From: Rhipicephalus microplus
Taxonomy: Eukaryota; Arthropoda; Arachnida; Ixodida; Ixodidae
NCBI RefSeq assembly: GCF_043290135.1
Contig: NC_134707.1
Span: 143,717,319-143,781,318 of the forward strand
Length of the DNA stretch: 64,000 bases
Direction of reading: 5' to 3'
Notes under the pieces: model-generated
Told to the model about the DNA's origin: nothing
The model's database searches: none
What the model saw: only the letters and a program-made list of their open reading frames with translations
Translations under genes and position numbers: made by a program
In this document: in pieces, positions 1 to 13,771 of the stretch
Layout of the letters: each line of letters opens with the position of its first letter
Position numbering within the stretch: position 1 is the stretch's first letter

Positions 1-2358
1 ACTAGAAACTCCACAGCTAGTAACTCCGCAACTAGAAACTCCACAACTTGAAACTCCACCTCTAGAATCTCCACAACTTGAAAACTCCGCAACTAGAAAC
101 TCTGCAACTAGAAACTTCGCAACTAGAAACTCCACAGCTAGAAACTCCACAACTAGAGACTCCACAACTAGAAACTCCAAAACTACGAACCCCACAACTA
201 CAAACCCCACAAGTAGAAACTCCACAACTAGAAACTCAACAACTAGAAACTCCACAACTTGAGACTCCACAACTAGAAACTCCACAACTACGAACCTCAC
301 AACTAGAAACTCCACAGCTAGAAACTCCGCAACTAGAAACTCCACATCTTGAAACTCCGCCACTAGAATCTCCACAACTAGAAAACTCCGCAACTAGAAA
401 CTCTGCAACTAGAAACTCCGCAACTAGAAACTCCACAGCTAGAAACTCCACAACTTGAAACTCCACAACTAGAGACTCCACAACTAGAAACTCCACAACT
501 ACGAACCCCACAACTACGAACCCCAGTACTAGCAACTCCACAACTAGAAACTCCACAACTTGAGACTTCGCAACTAGAAACTCCACAACTAGAAACTCCA
601 CTACTAGAGTCTCCACAACTAGAAACTCCACAACTAGAAACTCCACAACTACGAACCTCACAACTAGAAACTCCACAACTTGAAACTCCACAACTAGAGA
701 CTCTACAACTACAAACTCAACAACTAGAAACTTCACAACTACGAACCTCACAACTAGAAACTCCACAACTAGAAACTCTGCAACTATAAACTCCACAACT
801 AGAAAACTCCGCAACTAGAAACTCTGCAACTAGAAACTCCGCAACTAGAAACTTCACAGCTAGAAACTCCACAACTTGAAACACCACAACTAGATACTCC
901 ACAACTACAAATTGCACAACTAGAAACTCCACAACCAGAAACTCCGAAACTAAAAACTCCGCAGCTAGAAGCTCCACAACTTGAGACTTCGCAACTAGAA
1001 ACTCGGCAACTAGAATCTCCACATCTAGAAACTCTGCGACTAGAAACTCCGCAACTACAAACTCCGCAACCTGAAACTCCGCAACAAGAAACTCCACAGC
1101 TACAAACTCCACAACTTGAGACTTCGCAACTAGAAACTCGGCAACTAGAATCTCCACAACTAGAAACTCTGCAACTAGAAACTCCGCAACTAGAAACTCC
1201 ACAGCTAGAAACTCCACAACTAGAGACTCCACAACTAAAGACTCCACAACTAGAAACTCAACAACTAGAGACTCCACAACTAGAAACTCCACAACTACAA
1301 ACCCCACAACTAGAAACTCCACAACTTGAAACTCCACAACTTGAGAGTTCGCAACTAGAAACTCCACAACTAGAAACTCCACAACTAGAAACTCCACAAC
1401 TACGAACCTCACAACTAGAAACTCCACAACTAGAAAGTCTGCAACTAGAAACTCCACAACTTGGGACTTCGCAACTAGAAACTCTGCAACTAGAAAGTCC
1501 ACATCTAGAAACTCTGCGACTAGAAACTCCGCAACTACGAACTCCGCAACCTGAAACTCCGCCACTAGAAACTCCACAACTAGAAACTCCACAACTACGA
1601 ACCTCACAACTAGAAACTCCACAACTAGAAACTCTGCAACTAGAAACTCCACAACTTGAGACTTCGCAACTAGAAACTCTGCAACTAGAAACTCCACATC
1701 TAGAAACTCTGCGACTAGAAACTCCGCAACTACAAACTCCGCAACCTGAAACTCCGCAACTAGAAACTCCACAGCTACAATCTCCACAACTTGAGACTTC
1801 GCAACTAGAAACTCGGCAACTAGAATCTCCACAACTAGAAACTCTGCAACTAGAAACTCCGCAACTAGAAACTCCACAGCTAGAAACTCCACAACTAGAG
1901 ACTCCACAACTAGAAACTCCGTAACTACAAACCCCACAACTAGAATTTCCACAACTAGAAACTCCACAACTTGAGAGTTCGCAACTAGAAACTCCACAAC
2001 TAGAAACTCCACAACTAGAGACTCCACCACTAGAATCTCCACCACTAGAAACTCCACAACTACGAACCTCACAACTAGAAATTCCACAACTAGAAACTCC
2101 ACAGCCAGAAACTCCACAACTAGAAACTCCACAACTAGAAACTCCACAGTCATAAACTCCACAACTAGAAACTCCACATCTAGAAACTCCGCAACAACAA
2201 ACTCCACAACTAGAAACTCCACAACTAGAAATTTCACTACTAGAGACTCAACAACTAGAGACTCCTAAACTAAAAGCTCCACAACTAGAAACATTACAAC
2301 TAGAAACTCCGCAACTAGAAACCCGACAACTAGAAACTCAACAACTAGAAACTCCACA
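1..2358 (+). repeat. Region A super-unit, left-truncated by the window edge
   Basis: This stretch matches the second half of the other region A super-units. Positions 78-458 correspond to 5826-6206, 9304-9684 and 22410-22790, and 236-814 correspond to 5984-6562. A 16-bp monomer with an extra A (for example near 386 and 807) is followed by a ctctgcaa monomer, as in the other copies. The minus strand is open over 717-2237 in the VEFLV frame. That is the expected behaviour of a 15-bp repeat and not evidence of a gene. Confidence 0.85.
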
Positions 2359-5300
2359 CCTATTATTTCTACACCTTGAAACCCCACAACTAAAACTCGA
2401 CAACTAAAACTTCACAACTAGAAACTCCACTAATAGAAACTCCGCAACTAGACTCTCCCCAACTGGAAACTCCCCAACTAGAAACTCTGCAACTAGAAAC
2501 TCCACAACTAGAAACTCTGCAACTAGAAACTCCGCAACTAGAAACTCCACAGCTAGAAACTCTACAACTAGGAACTCCACAACTAGAAACTCCACACCTA
2601 TTATTTCAACACCTTGAAACTCCACAACTAAACCTCCACAACTAAAACTTCACAGCTAGAAACTCCACAACTAGAAACTCCGCAACTAGACTCTCCCCAA
2701 CTAGAAACTCCCCAACTAGAAACTCTGCAACTAGAAACTGCGCAACTAGAAACTCTGCAACTAGAAACTCCGTAACTAGAAACTCCACAGCTAGAAACCC
2801 CACAACTATAAACTTCACAACTAGAAGCTCAAGAACTAGAGACTGCACAACTGGAAACTCCACAACTAGAAAACTTCGCAGCTAGAAACTCTACAACTAG
2901 ATACTCCGCAACTAGAAACTCCATAGCTAGAAACTCCACAACTTGAAACACCACAACTAGACACTCCACAACTACAAATTCCACAACTAGAAACTCGACA
3001 ACTGGAAACTCCGCAACTACAAACTCCGCAACTAGAAACTTTACAGCTAGAAACTCCACAACTTGAGACTTCGCAACTAGAAACTCTGCTACAAGAAACT
3101 CCGCAACGAGAATCTCCACAGCTAGTAACTCCGCAACTAGAAACTCCACAACTTGAATCTCCGCCTCTAGAATCTCCACAACTTGAAAACTCCGCAACTA
3201 GAAACTCTGCAACCAGAAACTCCGCAACTAGAAACTCCACAGCTAGAAACTCCACAACTTTAAACACCACAACTAGATACTCCACAACTACAAATTGCAC
3301 AACTAGAAACTCCCCAACTAGAAACTCCGCAACTAGAAACTCCGCAGCTAGAAACTCCACAACTTGAGACTTCGCAGCTGGAAACTCGGCAACTAGTATC
3401 TCCACAACTAGAAACTCTGCGACTAGAAACTCCGCAACTACAAACTCCGCAACCTGAAACTCAACAACTAGAGACTGCACAACTAGAGACTCCGCAACTA
3501 GAAACTCCACAGCTAGAAACTCCGCAACTAGAAACTCCACAACTTGAAACTCCGCCACTAGAATCTCCACAACTAGAAAACTCCGCAACTAGAAACTCTG
3601 CAACTAGAAACTCCGCAACTAGAAACTTCACAGCTAGAAATTCCACAACTAGAAACTCCACAACTAGAGACTCCACAACTAGAAACTCAACAACTAGAGA
3701 CTCCACAACTAGAAACTCCACAACTACAAACCCCACAACTAGAAACTCCACAACTTGAAACTCCACAACTTGAGAGTTCGCAACTAGAAACTCCACAACT
3801 AGAAACTCCACAACTAGAGACTCCACAACTAGAAACTCCACAACTTGAGACTTCGCAACTATAAACTCGGCAACTAGAATCTCCACAAGTAGAAACTCTC
3901 CGACTAGAAACTCCGCAACTACAAACTCCGCAACCTGAAACTCCGCAACTAGAAACTCCACAGATAGAAACTCCACAACTAGGAACTCCACAACTAGAAA
4001 CTCCACACCTATTATTTCAACACCTTGAAACTCCACACCTTAAACTCCACAACTAAAACTTCACAACTTGAAACTCCGCAACTAGACTCTCCCCAACTAG
4101 AAACTCCCCAACTAGAAACTTTCCAACTAGAATTTCCGCAACTAGAAAGTCTGCAACTAGAAACTCTGTAACTAGAAACTCCACAACTAGAAACCCCACA
4201 ACTATAAACTTCACAACTAGAAGCTCAACAACTAGAGACTGCACAACTAGAAACTCCACAACTAGAAAACTCCGCAACTAGAAACTCTGCAACTAGATAC
4301 TCCGCAACTAAAAACTCCATAGCTAGAAACTCCACTACTAGAGACTCCACAACTAGAAACTCCACAACTACGAACCTCACAACTAGAAACTCCACAGCTA
4401 GAAACTCCGCAACTAGAAACTCCACAACTTGAAACTCCGCCACTAGAATCTCCACAACTAGAAAACTCCGCAACTAGAAACTTTACAGCTAGAAACTACA
4501 CAACTTGAGACTTTGCAACTAGAAACTCTGCAACAAGAAACTCCGCAACTAGAAACTCTGCAACTAGATACTCCGCAACTAGAAACTCCATAGATAGAAA
4601 CTCCACTACTAGAGACTCCACAACTAGAAACTCCACAACTACGAACCTCACAACTAGAAACTCCGCAACTAGAAACTCCACAGCTAGAAACTCAACAACT
4701 AGAGACTCCACAACTAGAAACTCCACAACTACAAACCCCACAACTAGAAACTCCACAACTTGAAACTCCACAACTTGAGAGTTCGCAACTAGAAACTCCA
4801 CAACTAGAAACTCCACAACTAGAGACTCCACAACTAGAAACTCCACAACTAGAAACTCTGCAACTAGAAACTCCACAACTAGAAAACTCCGCAACTAGAA
4901 ACTCTGCAACTAGAAACTCCGCAACTAGAAACTTCACACCTAGAAACTCCACAACTTAAAACACCACAACTAGATACTCCACAACTAAAAATTGCACAAC
5001 TAGAAACTCCACAACCAGGAACTCCGAAACTAGAAACTCCGCAGCTAGAAACTCCACAACTATAAACTCGGCAACTAGAATCTCCACAAGTAGAAACTCT
5101 CCGACTAGAAACTCCGCAACTACAAACTCCGCAACCTGAAACTCCGCAACTAGAAACTCCACAGCTAGAAACTCCACAACTAGGAACTCCACAACTAGAA
5201 ACTCCACACCTATTATTTCAACACCTTGAAACTCCACACCTAAAACTCCAACACTAAAACTTCACAACTAGAAACTCCGCAACTAGACTCTCCCCAACTA

Positions 5301-7431
5301 GAAACTCCCCAACTAGAAACTTTGCAACTAGAATTTCCGCAACTAGAAAGTCTGCAACTAGAAACTCTGTAGCTAGAAACTCCACAACTAGAAACCCCAC
5401 AACTATAAACTTCACAACTACAAGCTCAACAACTAGAGACTGCACAACTAGAAACTCCACAACTAGAAAACTCCGCAACTAGAAACTCTGCAACTAGATA
5501 CTCCGCAACTAGAAACTCCATAGATAGAAACTCCACTACTAGAGACTCCACAACTAGAAACTCCACAACTACGAACCTCACAACTAGAAACTCCACAGCT
5601 AGAAACTCCGCAACTAGAAACTCCACAACTTGAAACTCTGCCACTAGAATCTCCACAACTAGAAAACTCCGCAACTAGAAACTTTACAGCTAGAAACTAC
5701 ACAACTTGAGACTTTGCAACTAGAAACTCTGCAACAAGAAACTCCGCAACTAGAAACTCCACAGCTAGTAACTCCGCAACTAGAAACTCCACAACTTGAA
5801 ACTCCGCCTCTAGAATCTCCACAACTTGAAAACTCCGCAACTAGAAACTCTGCAACTAGAAACTTCGCAACTAGAAACTCCACAGCTAGAAACTCCACAA
5901 CTAGAGACTCCACAACTAGAAACTCCAAAACTACGAACCCCACAACTACGAACCCCACAAGTAGAAACTCCACAACTAGAAACTCAACAACTAGAAACTC
6001 CACAACTTGAGACTCGACAACTAGAAACTCCACAACTACGAACCTCACAACTAGAAACTCCACAGCTAGAAACTCCGCAACTAGAAACTCCACATCTTGA
6101 AACTCCGCCACTAGAATCTCCACAACTAGAAAACTCCGCAACTAGAAACTCTGCAACTAGAAACTCCGCAACTAGAAACTCCACAGCTAGAAACTCCACA
6201 ACTTGAAACTCCACAACTAGAGACTCCACAACTAGAAACTCCACAACTACGAACCCCACAACTACGAACCCCACTACTAGCAACTCCACAACTAGAAACT
6301 CCACAACTTGAGACTTCGCAACTAGAAACTCCACAACTAGAAACTCCACTACTAGAGTCTCCACAACTAGAAACTCCACAACTAGAAACTCCACAACTAC
6401 GAACCTCAAAACTAGAAACTCCACAACTTGAAACTCCACAACTAGAGACTCTACAACTACAAACTCCACAACTAGAAACTTCACAACTACGAACCTCACA
6501 ACTAGAAACTCCACAACTAGAAACTCTGCAACTATAAACTCCACAACTTGAAAACTCCGCAACTAGAAACTCTGCAACTAGAAACTCCGCAACTAGAAAC
6601 TTCACAGCTAGAAACTCCACAACTTGAAACACCACAACTAGATACTCCACAACTACAAATTGCACAACTAGAAACTCCACAACCAGAAACTCCGAAACTA
6701 AAAACTCCGCAGCTAGAAGCTCCACAACTTGAGACTTCGCAACTAGAAACTCGGCAACTAGAATCTCCACATCTAGAAACTCTGCGACTAGACACTCCGC
6801 AACTACAAACTCCGCAACCTGAAACTCCGCAACTAGAAACTCCACAGCTAGAAACTCCACAACTTGAGACTTCGCAACTAGAAACTCGGCAACTAGAATC
6901 TCCACAACTAGAAACTCTGCAACTAGAAACTCCGCAACTAGAAACTCCACAGCTAGAAACTCCACAACTAGAAACTCCAAAACTAGAGACTCCACAACTA
7001 GAAACTCCGTAACTACAAACCCCACAACTAGAATTTCCACAACTAGAAACTCCACAACTTGAGAGTTCGCAACTAGAAACTCCACAACTAGAAACTCCAC
7101 AACTAGAGACTCCACCACTAGAATCTCCACCACTAGAAACTCCACAACTACGAACCTCACAACTAGAAATTCCACAACTAGAAACTCCACAGCCAGAAAC
7201 TCCACAACTAGAAACTCCACAGCCATAAACTCCACAACTAGAAACTCCACATCTAGAAACTCCGCAACAACAAACTCCACAACTAGAAACTCCACAACTA
7301 GAAATTTCACTACTAGAGACTCAACAACTAGAGACTCCTCAACTAAAAGCTCCACAACTAGAAACATTACAACTAGAAACTCCGCAACTAGAAACCCGAC
7401 AACTAGAAACTCAACAACTAGAAACTCCACA
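2359..7431 (+). repeat. Region A super-unit A1, about 5.07 kb, with irregular modules
   Basis: A1 runs from the cctattattt marker at 2359 to the next super-unit marker at 7432. Inner markers lie at 2597, 4008 and 5209. The 2359-2597 pair is only 238 bp apart and has no equivalent in A3 or A4. The tail from about 5659 onward closely follows A2, A3 and A4 (for example 5714-6010 against 9192-9488 and 22298-22594). This is the most rearranged super-unit of region A. Confidence 0.8.
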
Positions 7432-10400
7432 CCTATTATTTCTACACCTTGAAACTCCACAACTAAAACTCGACAACTAAAACTTCACAACTAGAAACTC
7501 CACAAATAGAAACTCCGCAACTAGACTCTCCCCAACTGGAAACTCCCCAACTAGAAACTCTGCAACTAGAAACTCCGCAACTAGAAACTCTGCAACTAGA
7601 AACTCCGTAACTAGAAACTCCACAGCTAGAAACCCCACAACTATAAACTTCACAACTAGAAACTCCACAACTAGAAACTCCGCAACTAGAAACTCCGAGG
7701 CTAGAAACTCCCCAACTTGAGACTTCGCAGCTAGAAACTCGGCAACTAGAATCTCCACAACTAGAAACTCTGCGACTAGAAACTCCGCAACTACAAACTC
7801 CGCAACCTAAAACTCAACAACTGGAGACTGCACAACTAGAGACTCCGCAACTAGAAACTCCACAGCTAGAAACTCCGCAACTAGAAACTCCACAACTTGA
7901 AACTCCGCCACTAGAATCTCCAGAACTAGAAAACTTCGCAACTAGAAACTCCACAGCTAGAAACTCCACAACTTGAAACTCCACAACTAGAGACTCCACA
8001 ACTAGAAACTCCACAACTACGAACCCCACAACTACGAACACCACTACTAGCAACTCCACAACTAGAAACTCCACAACTTGAGACTTCGCAACTAGAAAAC
8101 CCACAACTTGAAACTCCAATACTAGAGTCTCCACAACTAGAAACTCCACAACTAGAAACTCCACAACTACGAACCTCACAACTAGAAACTCCACAACTTG
8201 AAACTCCACAACTAGAGACTCTACAACTACAAACTCCACAACTAGAAACTTCACAACTACGAACCTCACAACTAGAAACTCCACAACTAGAAACTCTGCA
8301 ACTATAAACTCCACAACTAGAAAACTCCGCAACTAGAAACTCTGCAACTAGAAACTCCGCAACTAGAAACTTCACAGCTAGAAACTCTACAACTATAAAC
8401 TCGGCAACTAGAATCTCCACAAGTAGAAACTCTCCGACTAGAAACTCCGCAACTACAAACTCCGCAACCTGAAACTAGAAACTCCACAACTAGAAACTCC
8501 ACAAATTGGAACCCAACAAATAGATACTCCACAACTACAGACTCCACAACTAGAAACTCCCCAACTAGAAACGCCACAACTTGAAACAACGCAAATAGAA
8601 ACTCCGAAACTAGAAACTCCACAACTAGAAAACTCCGCAACGTGAAACTCTGCAACTAGAAACTCCGCAATTAGAAACTCCACAACTAGAAACTCCACAA
8701 CTAGAGACTCCACAACTAGAAACTCAACAACTAGAGACTCCACAACTAGAAACTCCACAACTACAAACCCCACAACTAGAAACTCCACAACTTGAAACTC
8801 CACAACTTGAGAGTTCGCAACTAGAAACTCCACAAGTAGAAACTCCACAACTAGAGACTCCACAACTAGAAACTCCACAACTAGAAACTCCACAACTACG
8901 AACCTCACAACTAGAAACTCTGCAACTAGAAACTCCACAACTAGAAAACTCCGCAACTAGAAACTCTGCAACTAGAAACTCCGCAACTAGACACTTCACA
9001 CCTAGAAACTCCACAACTTAAAACACCACAACTAGATACTCCACAACTACAAATTGCACAACTAGAAACTCCACAACCAGGAACTCCGAAACTAGAAACT
9101 CCACAACTTGAAACTCTGCCACTAGAATCTCCACAACTAGAAAACTCCGCAACTAGAAACTTTACAGCTAGAAACTACACAACTTGAGACTTTGCAACTA
9201 GAAACTCTGCAACAAGAAACTCCGCAACTAGAAACTCCACAGCTAGTAACTCCGCAACTAGAAACTCCACAACTTGAAACTCCGCCTCTAGAATCTCCAC
9301 AACTTGAAAACTCCGCAACTAGAAACTCTGCAACTAGAAACTTCGCAACTAGAAACTCCACAGCTAGAAACTCCACAACTAGAGACTCCACAACTAGAAA
9401 CTCCAAAACTACGAACCCCACAACTACGAACCCCACAAGTAGAAACTCCACAACTAGAAACTCAACAACTAGAAACTCCACAACTTGAGACTCCACAACT
9501 AGAAACTCCACAACTACGAACCTCACAACTAGAAACTCCACAGCTAGAAACTCCGCAACTAGAAACTCCACATCTTGAAACTCCGCCACTAGAATCTCCA
9601 CAACTAGAAAACTCCGCAACTAGAAACTCTGCAACTAGAAACTCCGCAACTAGAAACTCCACAGCTAGAAACTCCACAACTTGAAACTCCACAACTAGAG
9701 ACTCCACAACTAGAAACTCCACAACTACGAACCCCACAACTACGAACCCCACTACTAGCAACTCCACAACTAGAAACTCCACAACTTGAGACTTCGCAAC
9801 TAGAAACTCCACAACTAGAAACTCCACTACTAGAGTCTCCACAACTAGAAACTCCACAACTAGAAACTCCACAACTACGAACCTCAAAACTAGAAACTCC
9901 ACAACTTGAAACTCCACAACTAGAGACTCTACATCTACAAACTCCACAACTAGAAACTTCACAACTACGAACCTCACAACTAGAAACTCCACAACTAGAA
10001 ACTCTGCAACTATAAACTCCACAACTTGAAAACTCCGCAACTAGAAACTCTGCAACTAGAAACTCCGCAACTAGAAACTTCACAGCTAGAAACTCCACAA
10101 CTTGAAACACCACAACTAGATACTCCACAACTACAAATTGCACAACTAGAAACTCCACAACCAGAAACTCCGAAACTAAAAACTCCGCAGCTAGAAGCTC
10201 CACAACTTGAGACTTCGCAACTAGAAACTCGGCAACTAGAATCTCCACATCTAGAAACTCTGCGACTAGACACTCCGCAACTACAAACTCCGCAACCTGA
10301 AACTCCGCAACTAGAAACTCCACAGCTAGAAACTCCACAATTTGAGACTTCGCAACTAGAAACTCGGCAACTAGAATCTCCACAACTAGAAACTCTGCAA

Positions 10401-10924
10401 CTAGAAACTCCGCAACTAGAAACTCCACAGCTAGACACTCCACAACTAGAAACTCCACAACTAGAGACTCCACAACTAGAAACTCCGTAACTACAAACCC
10501 CACAACTAGAATTTCAACAACTAGAAACTCCACAACTTGAGAGTTCGCAACTAGAAACTCCACAACTAGAAACTCCACAACTAGAGACTCCACCACTAGA
10601 ATCTCCACCACTAGAAACTCCACAACTACGAACCTCACAACTAGAAATTCCACAACTAGAAACTCCACAGCCAGAAACTCCACAACTAGAAACTCCACAA
10701 CTAGAAACTCCACAGCCATAAACTCCACAACTAGAAACTCCACATCTAGAAACTCCGCAACAACAAACTCCACAACTAGAAACTCCACAACTAGAAATTT
10801 CACTACTAGAGACTCAACAACTAGAGACTCCTCAACTAAAAGCTCCACAACTAGAAACATTACAACTAGAAACTCCGCAACTAGAAACCCGACAACTAGA
10901 AACTCAACAACTAGAAACTCCACA
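7432..10924 (+). repeat. Region A super-unit A2, 3,493 bp, lacking the modular core
   Basis: A2 shares its first part (7432 to about 9090) and last part (about 9100 to 10924) with A3 and A4. It lacks the three 1.2-kb modules that A3 holds at 12,616-15,758 and A4 at 19,093-22,242. The changeover lies around 9089-9105, where an accaggaactccg monomer is followed directly by the cttgaaactctgccac monomer that elsewhere lies just beyond the modules. A2 is 2,970 bp shorter than A3, which is 198 monomers exactly. Confidence 0.85.
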
Positions 10925-12615
10925 CCTATTATTTCTACACCTTGAAACTCCACAACTAAAACTCGACAACTAAAACTTCACAACTAGAAACTCCACAAAT
11001 AGAAACTCCGCAACTAGACTCTCCCCAACTGGAAACTCCCCAACTAGAAACTCTGCAACTAGAAACTCCGCAACTAGAAACTCTGCAACTAGAAACTCCG
11101 TAACTAGAAACTCCACAGCTAGAAACCCCACAACTATAAACTTCACAACTAGAAACTCCACAACTAGAAACTCCGAGGCTAGAAACTCCCCAACTTGAGA
11201 CTTCGCAGCTAGAAACTCGGCAACTAGAATCTCCACAACTAGAAACTCTGCGACTAGAAACTCCGCAACTACAAACTCCGCAACCTAAAACTCAACAACT
11301 GGAGACTGCACAACTAGAGACTCCGCAACTAGAAACTCCACAGCTAGAAACTCCGCAACTAGAAACTCCACAACTTGAAACTCCGCCACTAGAATCTCCA
11401 CAACTAGAAAACTTCGCAACTAGAAACTCCACAGCTAGAAACTCCACAACTTGAAACTCCACAACTAGAGACTCCACAACTAGAAACTCCACAACTACGA
11501 ACCCCACAACTACGAACCCCACTACTAGCAACTCCACAACTAGAAACTCCACAACTTGAGACTTCGCAACTAGAAAACCCACAACTTGAAACTCCAATAC
11601 TAGAGTCTCCACAACTAGAAACTCCACAACTAGAAACTCCACAACTACGAACCTCACAACTAGAAACTCCACAACTTGAAACTCCACAACTAGAGACTCT
11701 ACAACTACAAACTCCACAACTAGAAACTTCACAACTACGAACCTCACAACTAGAAACTCCACAACTAGAAACTCTGCAACTATAAACTCCACAACTAGAA
11801 AACTCCGCAACTAGAAACTCTGCAACTAGAAACTCCGCAACTAGAAACTTCACAGCTAGAAACTCCACAACTTGAAACACCACAACTAGATACTCCACAA
11901 CTACAAATTGCACAACTAGAAACTCCACAACCAGGAACTCCGAAACTAGAAACTCCGCAGCTAGAAACTCCACAACTTGAGACTTCGCAACTATAAACTC
12001 GGCAACTAGAATCTCCACAAGTAGAAACTCTCCGACTAGAAACTCCGCAAGTACAAACTCCGCAACCTGAAACTAGAAACTCCACAACTAGAAACTCCAC
12101 AAATTGGAACCCAACAAATAGATACTCCACAACTACAGACTCCACAACTAGAAACTCCCCAACTAGAAACGCCACAACTTGAAACAACGCAAATAGAAAC
12201 TCCGAAACTAGAAACTCCACAACTAGAAAACTCCGCAACGTGAAACTCTGCAACTAGAAACTCCGCAATTAGAAACTCCACAACTAGAAACTCCACAACT
12301 AGAGACTCCACAACTAGAAACTCAACAACTAGAGACTCCACAACTAGAAACTCCACAACTACAAACCCCACAACTAGAAACTCCACAACTTGAAACTCCA
12401 CAACTTGAGAGTTCGCAACTAGAAACTCCACAAGTAGAAACTCCACAACTAGAGACTCCACAACTAGAAACTCCACAACTAGAAACTCCACAACTACGAA
12501 CCTCACAACTAGAAACTCTGCAACTAGAAACTCCACAACTAGAAAACTCCGCAACTAGAAACTCTGCAACTAGAAACTCCGCAACTAGACACTTCACACC
12601 TAGAAACTCCACAAC

Positions 12616-13771
12616 TTAAAACACCACAACTAGATACTCCACAACTACAAATTGCACAACTAGAAACTCCACAACCAGGAACTCCGAAACTAGAAACTCC
12701 GCAGCTAGAAACTCCACAACTTGAGACTTCGCAACTATAAACTCGGCAACTAGAATCTCCACAAGTAGAAACTCTCCGACTAGAAACTCCGCAACTACAA
12801 ACTCCGCAACCTGAAACTCCGCAACTAGAAACTCCACAGCTAGAAACTCCACAACTAGGAACTCCACAACTAGAAACTCCACACCTATTATTTCAACACT
12901 TTGAAACTCCACACCTAAAACTCCACAACTAAAACTTCACAACTTGAAACTCCGCAACTAGACTCTCCCCAACAAGAAACTCCCCCACTAGAAACTTTGC
13001 AACTAGAATTTCCGCAACTAGAAAGGCTGCAACTAGAAACTCTGTAACTAGAAACTCCACAACTAGAAACCCCACAACTATAAACTTCACAACTAGAAGC
13101 TCAACAACTAGAGACTGCACAACTAGAAACTCCACAACTAGAAAACTCCGCAACTAGAAACTCTGCAACTAGATACTCCGCAACTAGAAACTCCATAGCT
13201 AGAAACTCCACTACTAGAGACTCCACAACTTGAAACTCCGCCACTAGAATCTCCACAACTAGAAAACTCCGCAACTAGAAACTTTACAGCTAGAAACTAC
13301 ACAACTTGAGACTTTGCAACTAGAAACTCTGCAACAAGAAACTCCGCAACTAGAAACTCTGCAACTAGATACTCCGCAACTAGAAACTCCATAGATAGAA
13401 ACTCCACTACTAGAGACTCCACAACTAGAAACTCCACAACTACGAACCTCACAACTAGAAACTCCGCAACTAGAAACTCCACAGCTACAAACTCAACAAC
13501 TAGAGACTCCACAACTAGAAACTCCACAACTACAAACCCCACAACTAGAAACTCCACAACTTGAAACTCCACAACTTGAGAGTTCGCAACTAGAAACTCC
13601 ACAACTAGAAACTCCACAACTAGAGACTCCACAACTAGAAACTCCACAACTAGAAACTCCACAACTAGAAACTCTGCAACTAGAAACTCCACAACTAGAA
13701 AACTCCGCAACTAGAAACTCTGCAACTAGAAACTCCGCAACTAGAAACTTCACACCTAGAAACTCCACAAC
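12616..13771 (+). repeat. 1.2-kb module, A3 copy 1 (1,156 bp)
   Basis: The module begins at the ttaaaacaccac monomer at 12616 and ends before the same monomer at 13772. Its cctattattt marker is at 12884. It is 75 bp (five monomers) shorter than the next module. It lacks the stretch that follows ctccactactagagactcc in the longer modules: near 13,220 it passes directly to the cttgaaactccgccac monomer. Confidence 0.85.

Noticed and set aside
717..2237. 506-codon open frame on the minus strand with VEFLV repeats
   Set aside because: It is the default open frame of the 15-bp repeat. The same bases are open in other frames, composition is one repeated pentapeptide, and the equivalent frame in other units ends at different places.
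9604..10953. 449-codon minus-strand open frame recurring in several super-units (also 16,067 and 22,710)
   Set aside because: Recurrence reflects duplication of the satellite unit, not conservation of a protein. A frame change from VEFLV to SSCGV occurs inside it at a 16-bp monomer.
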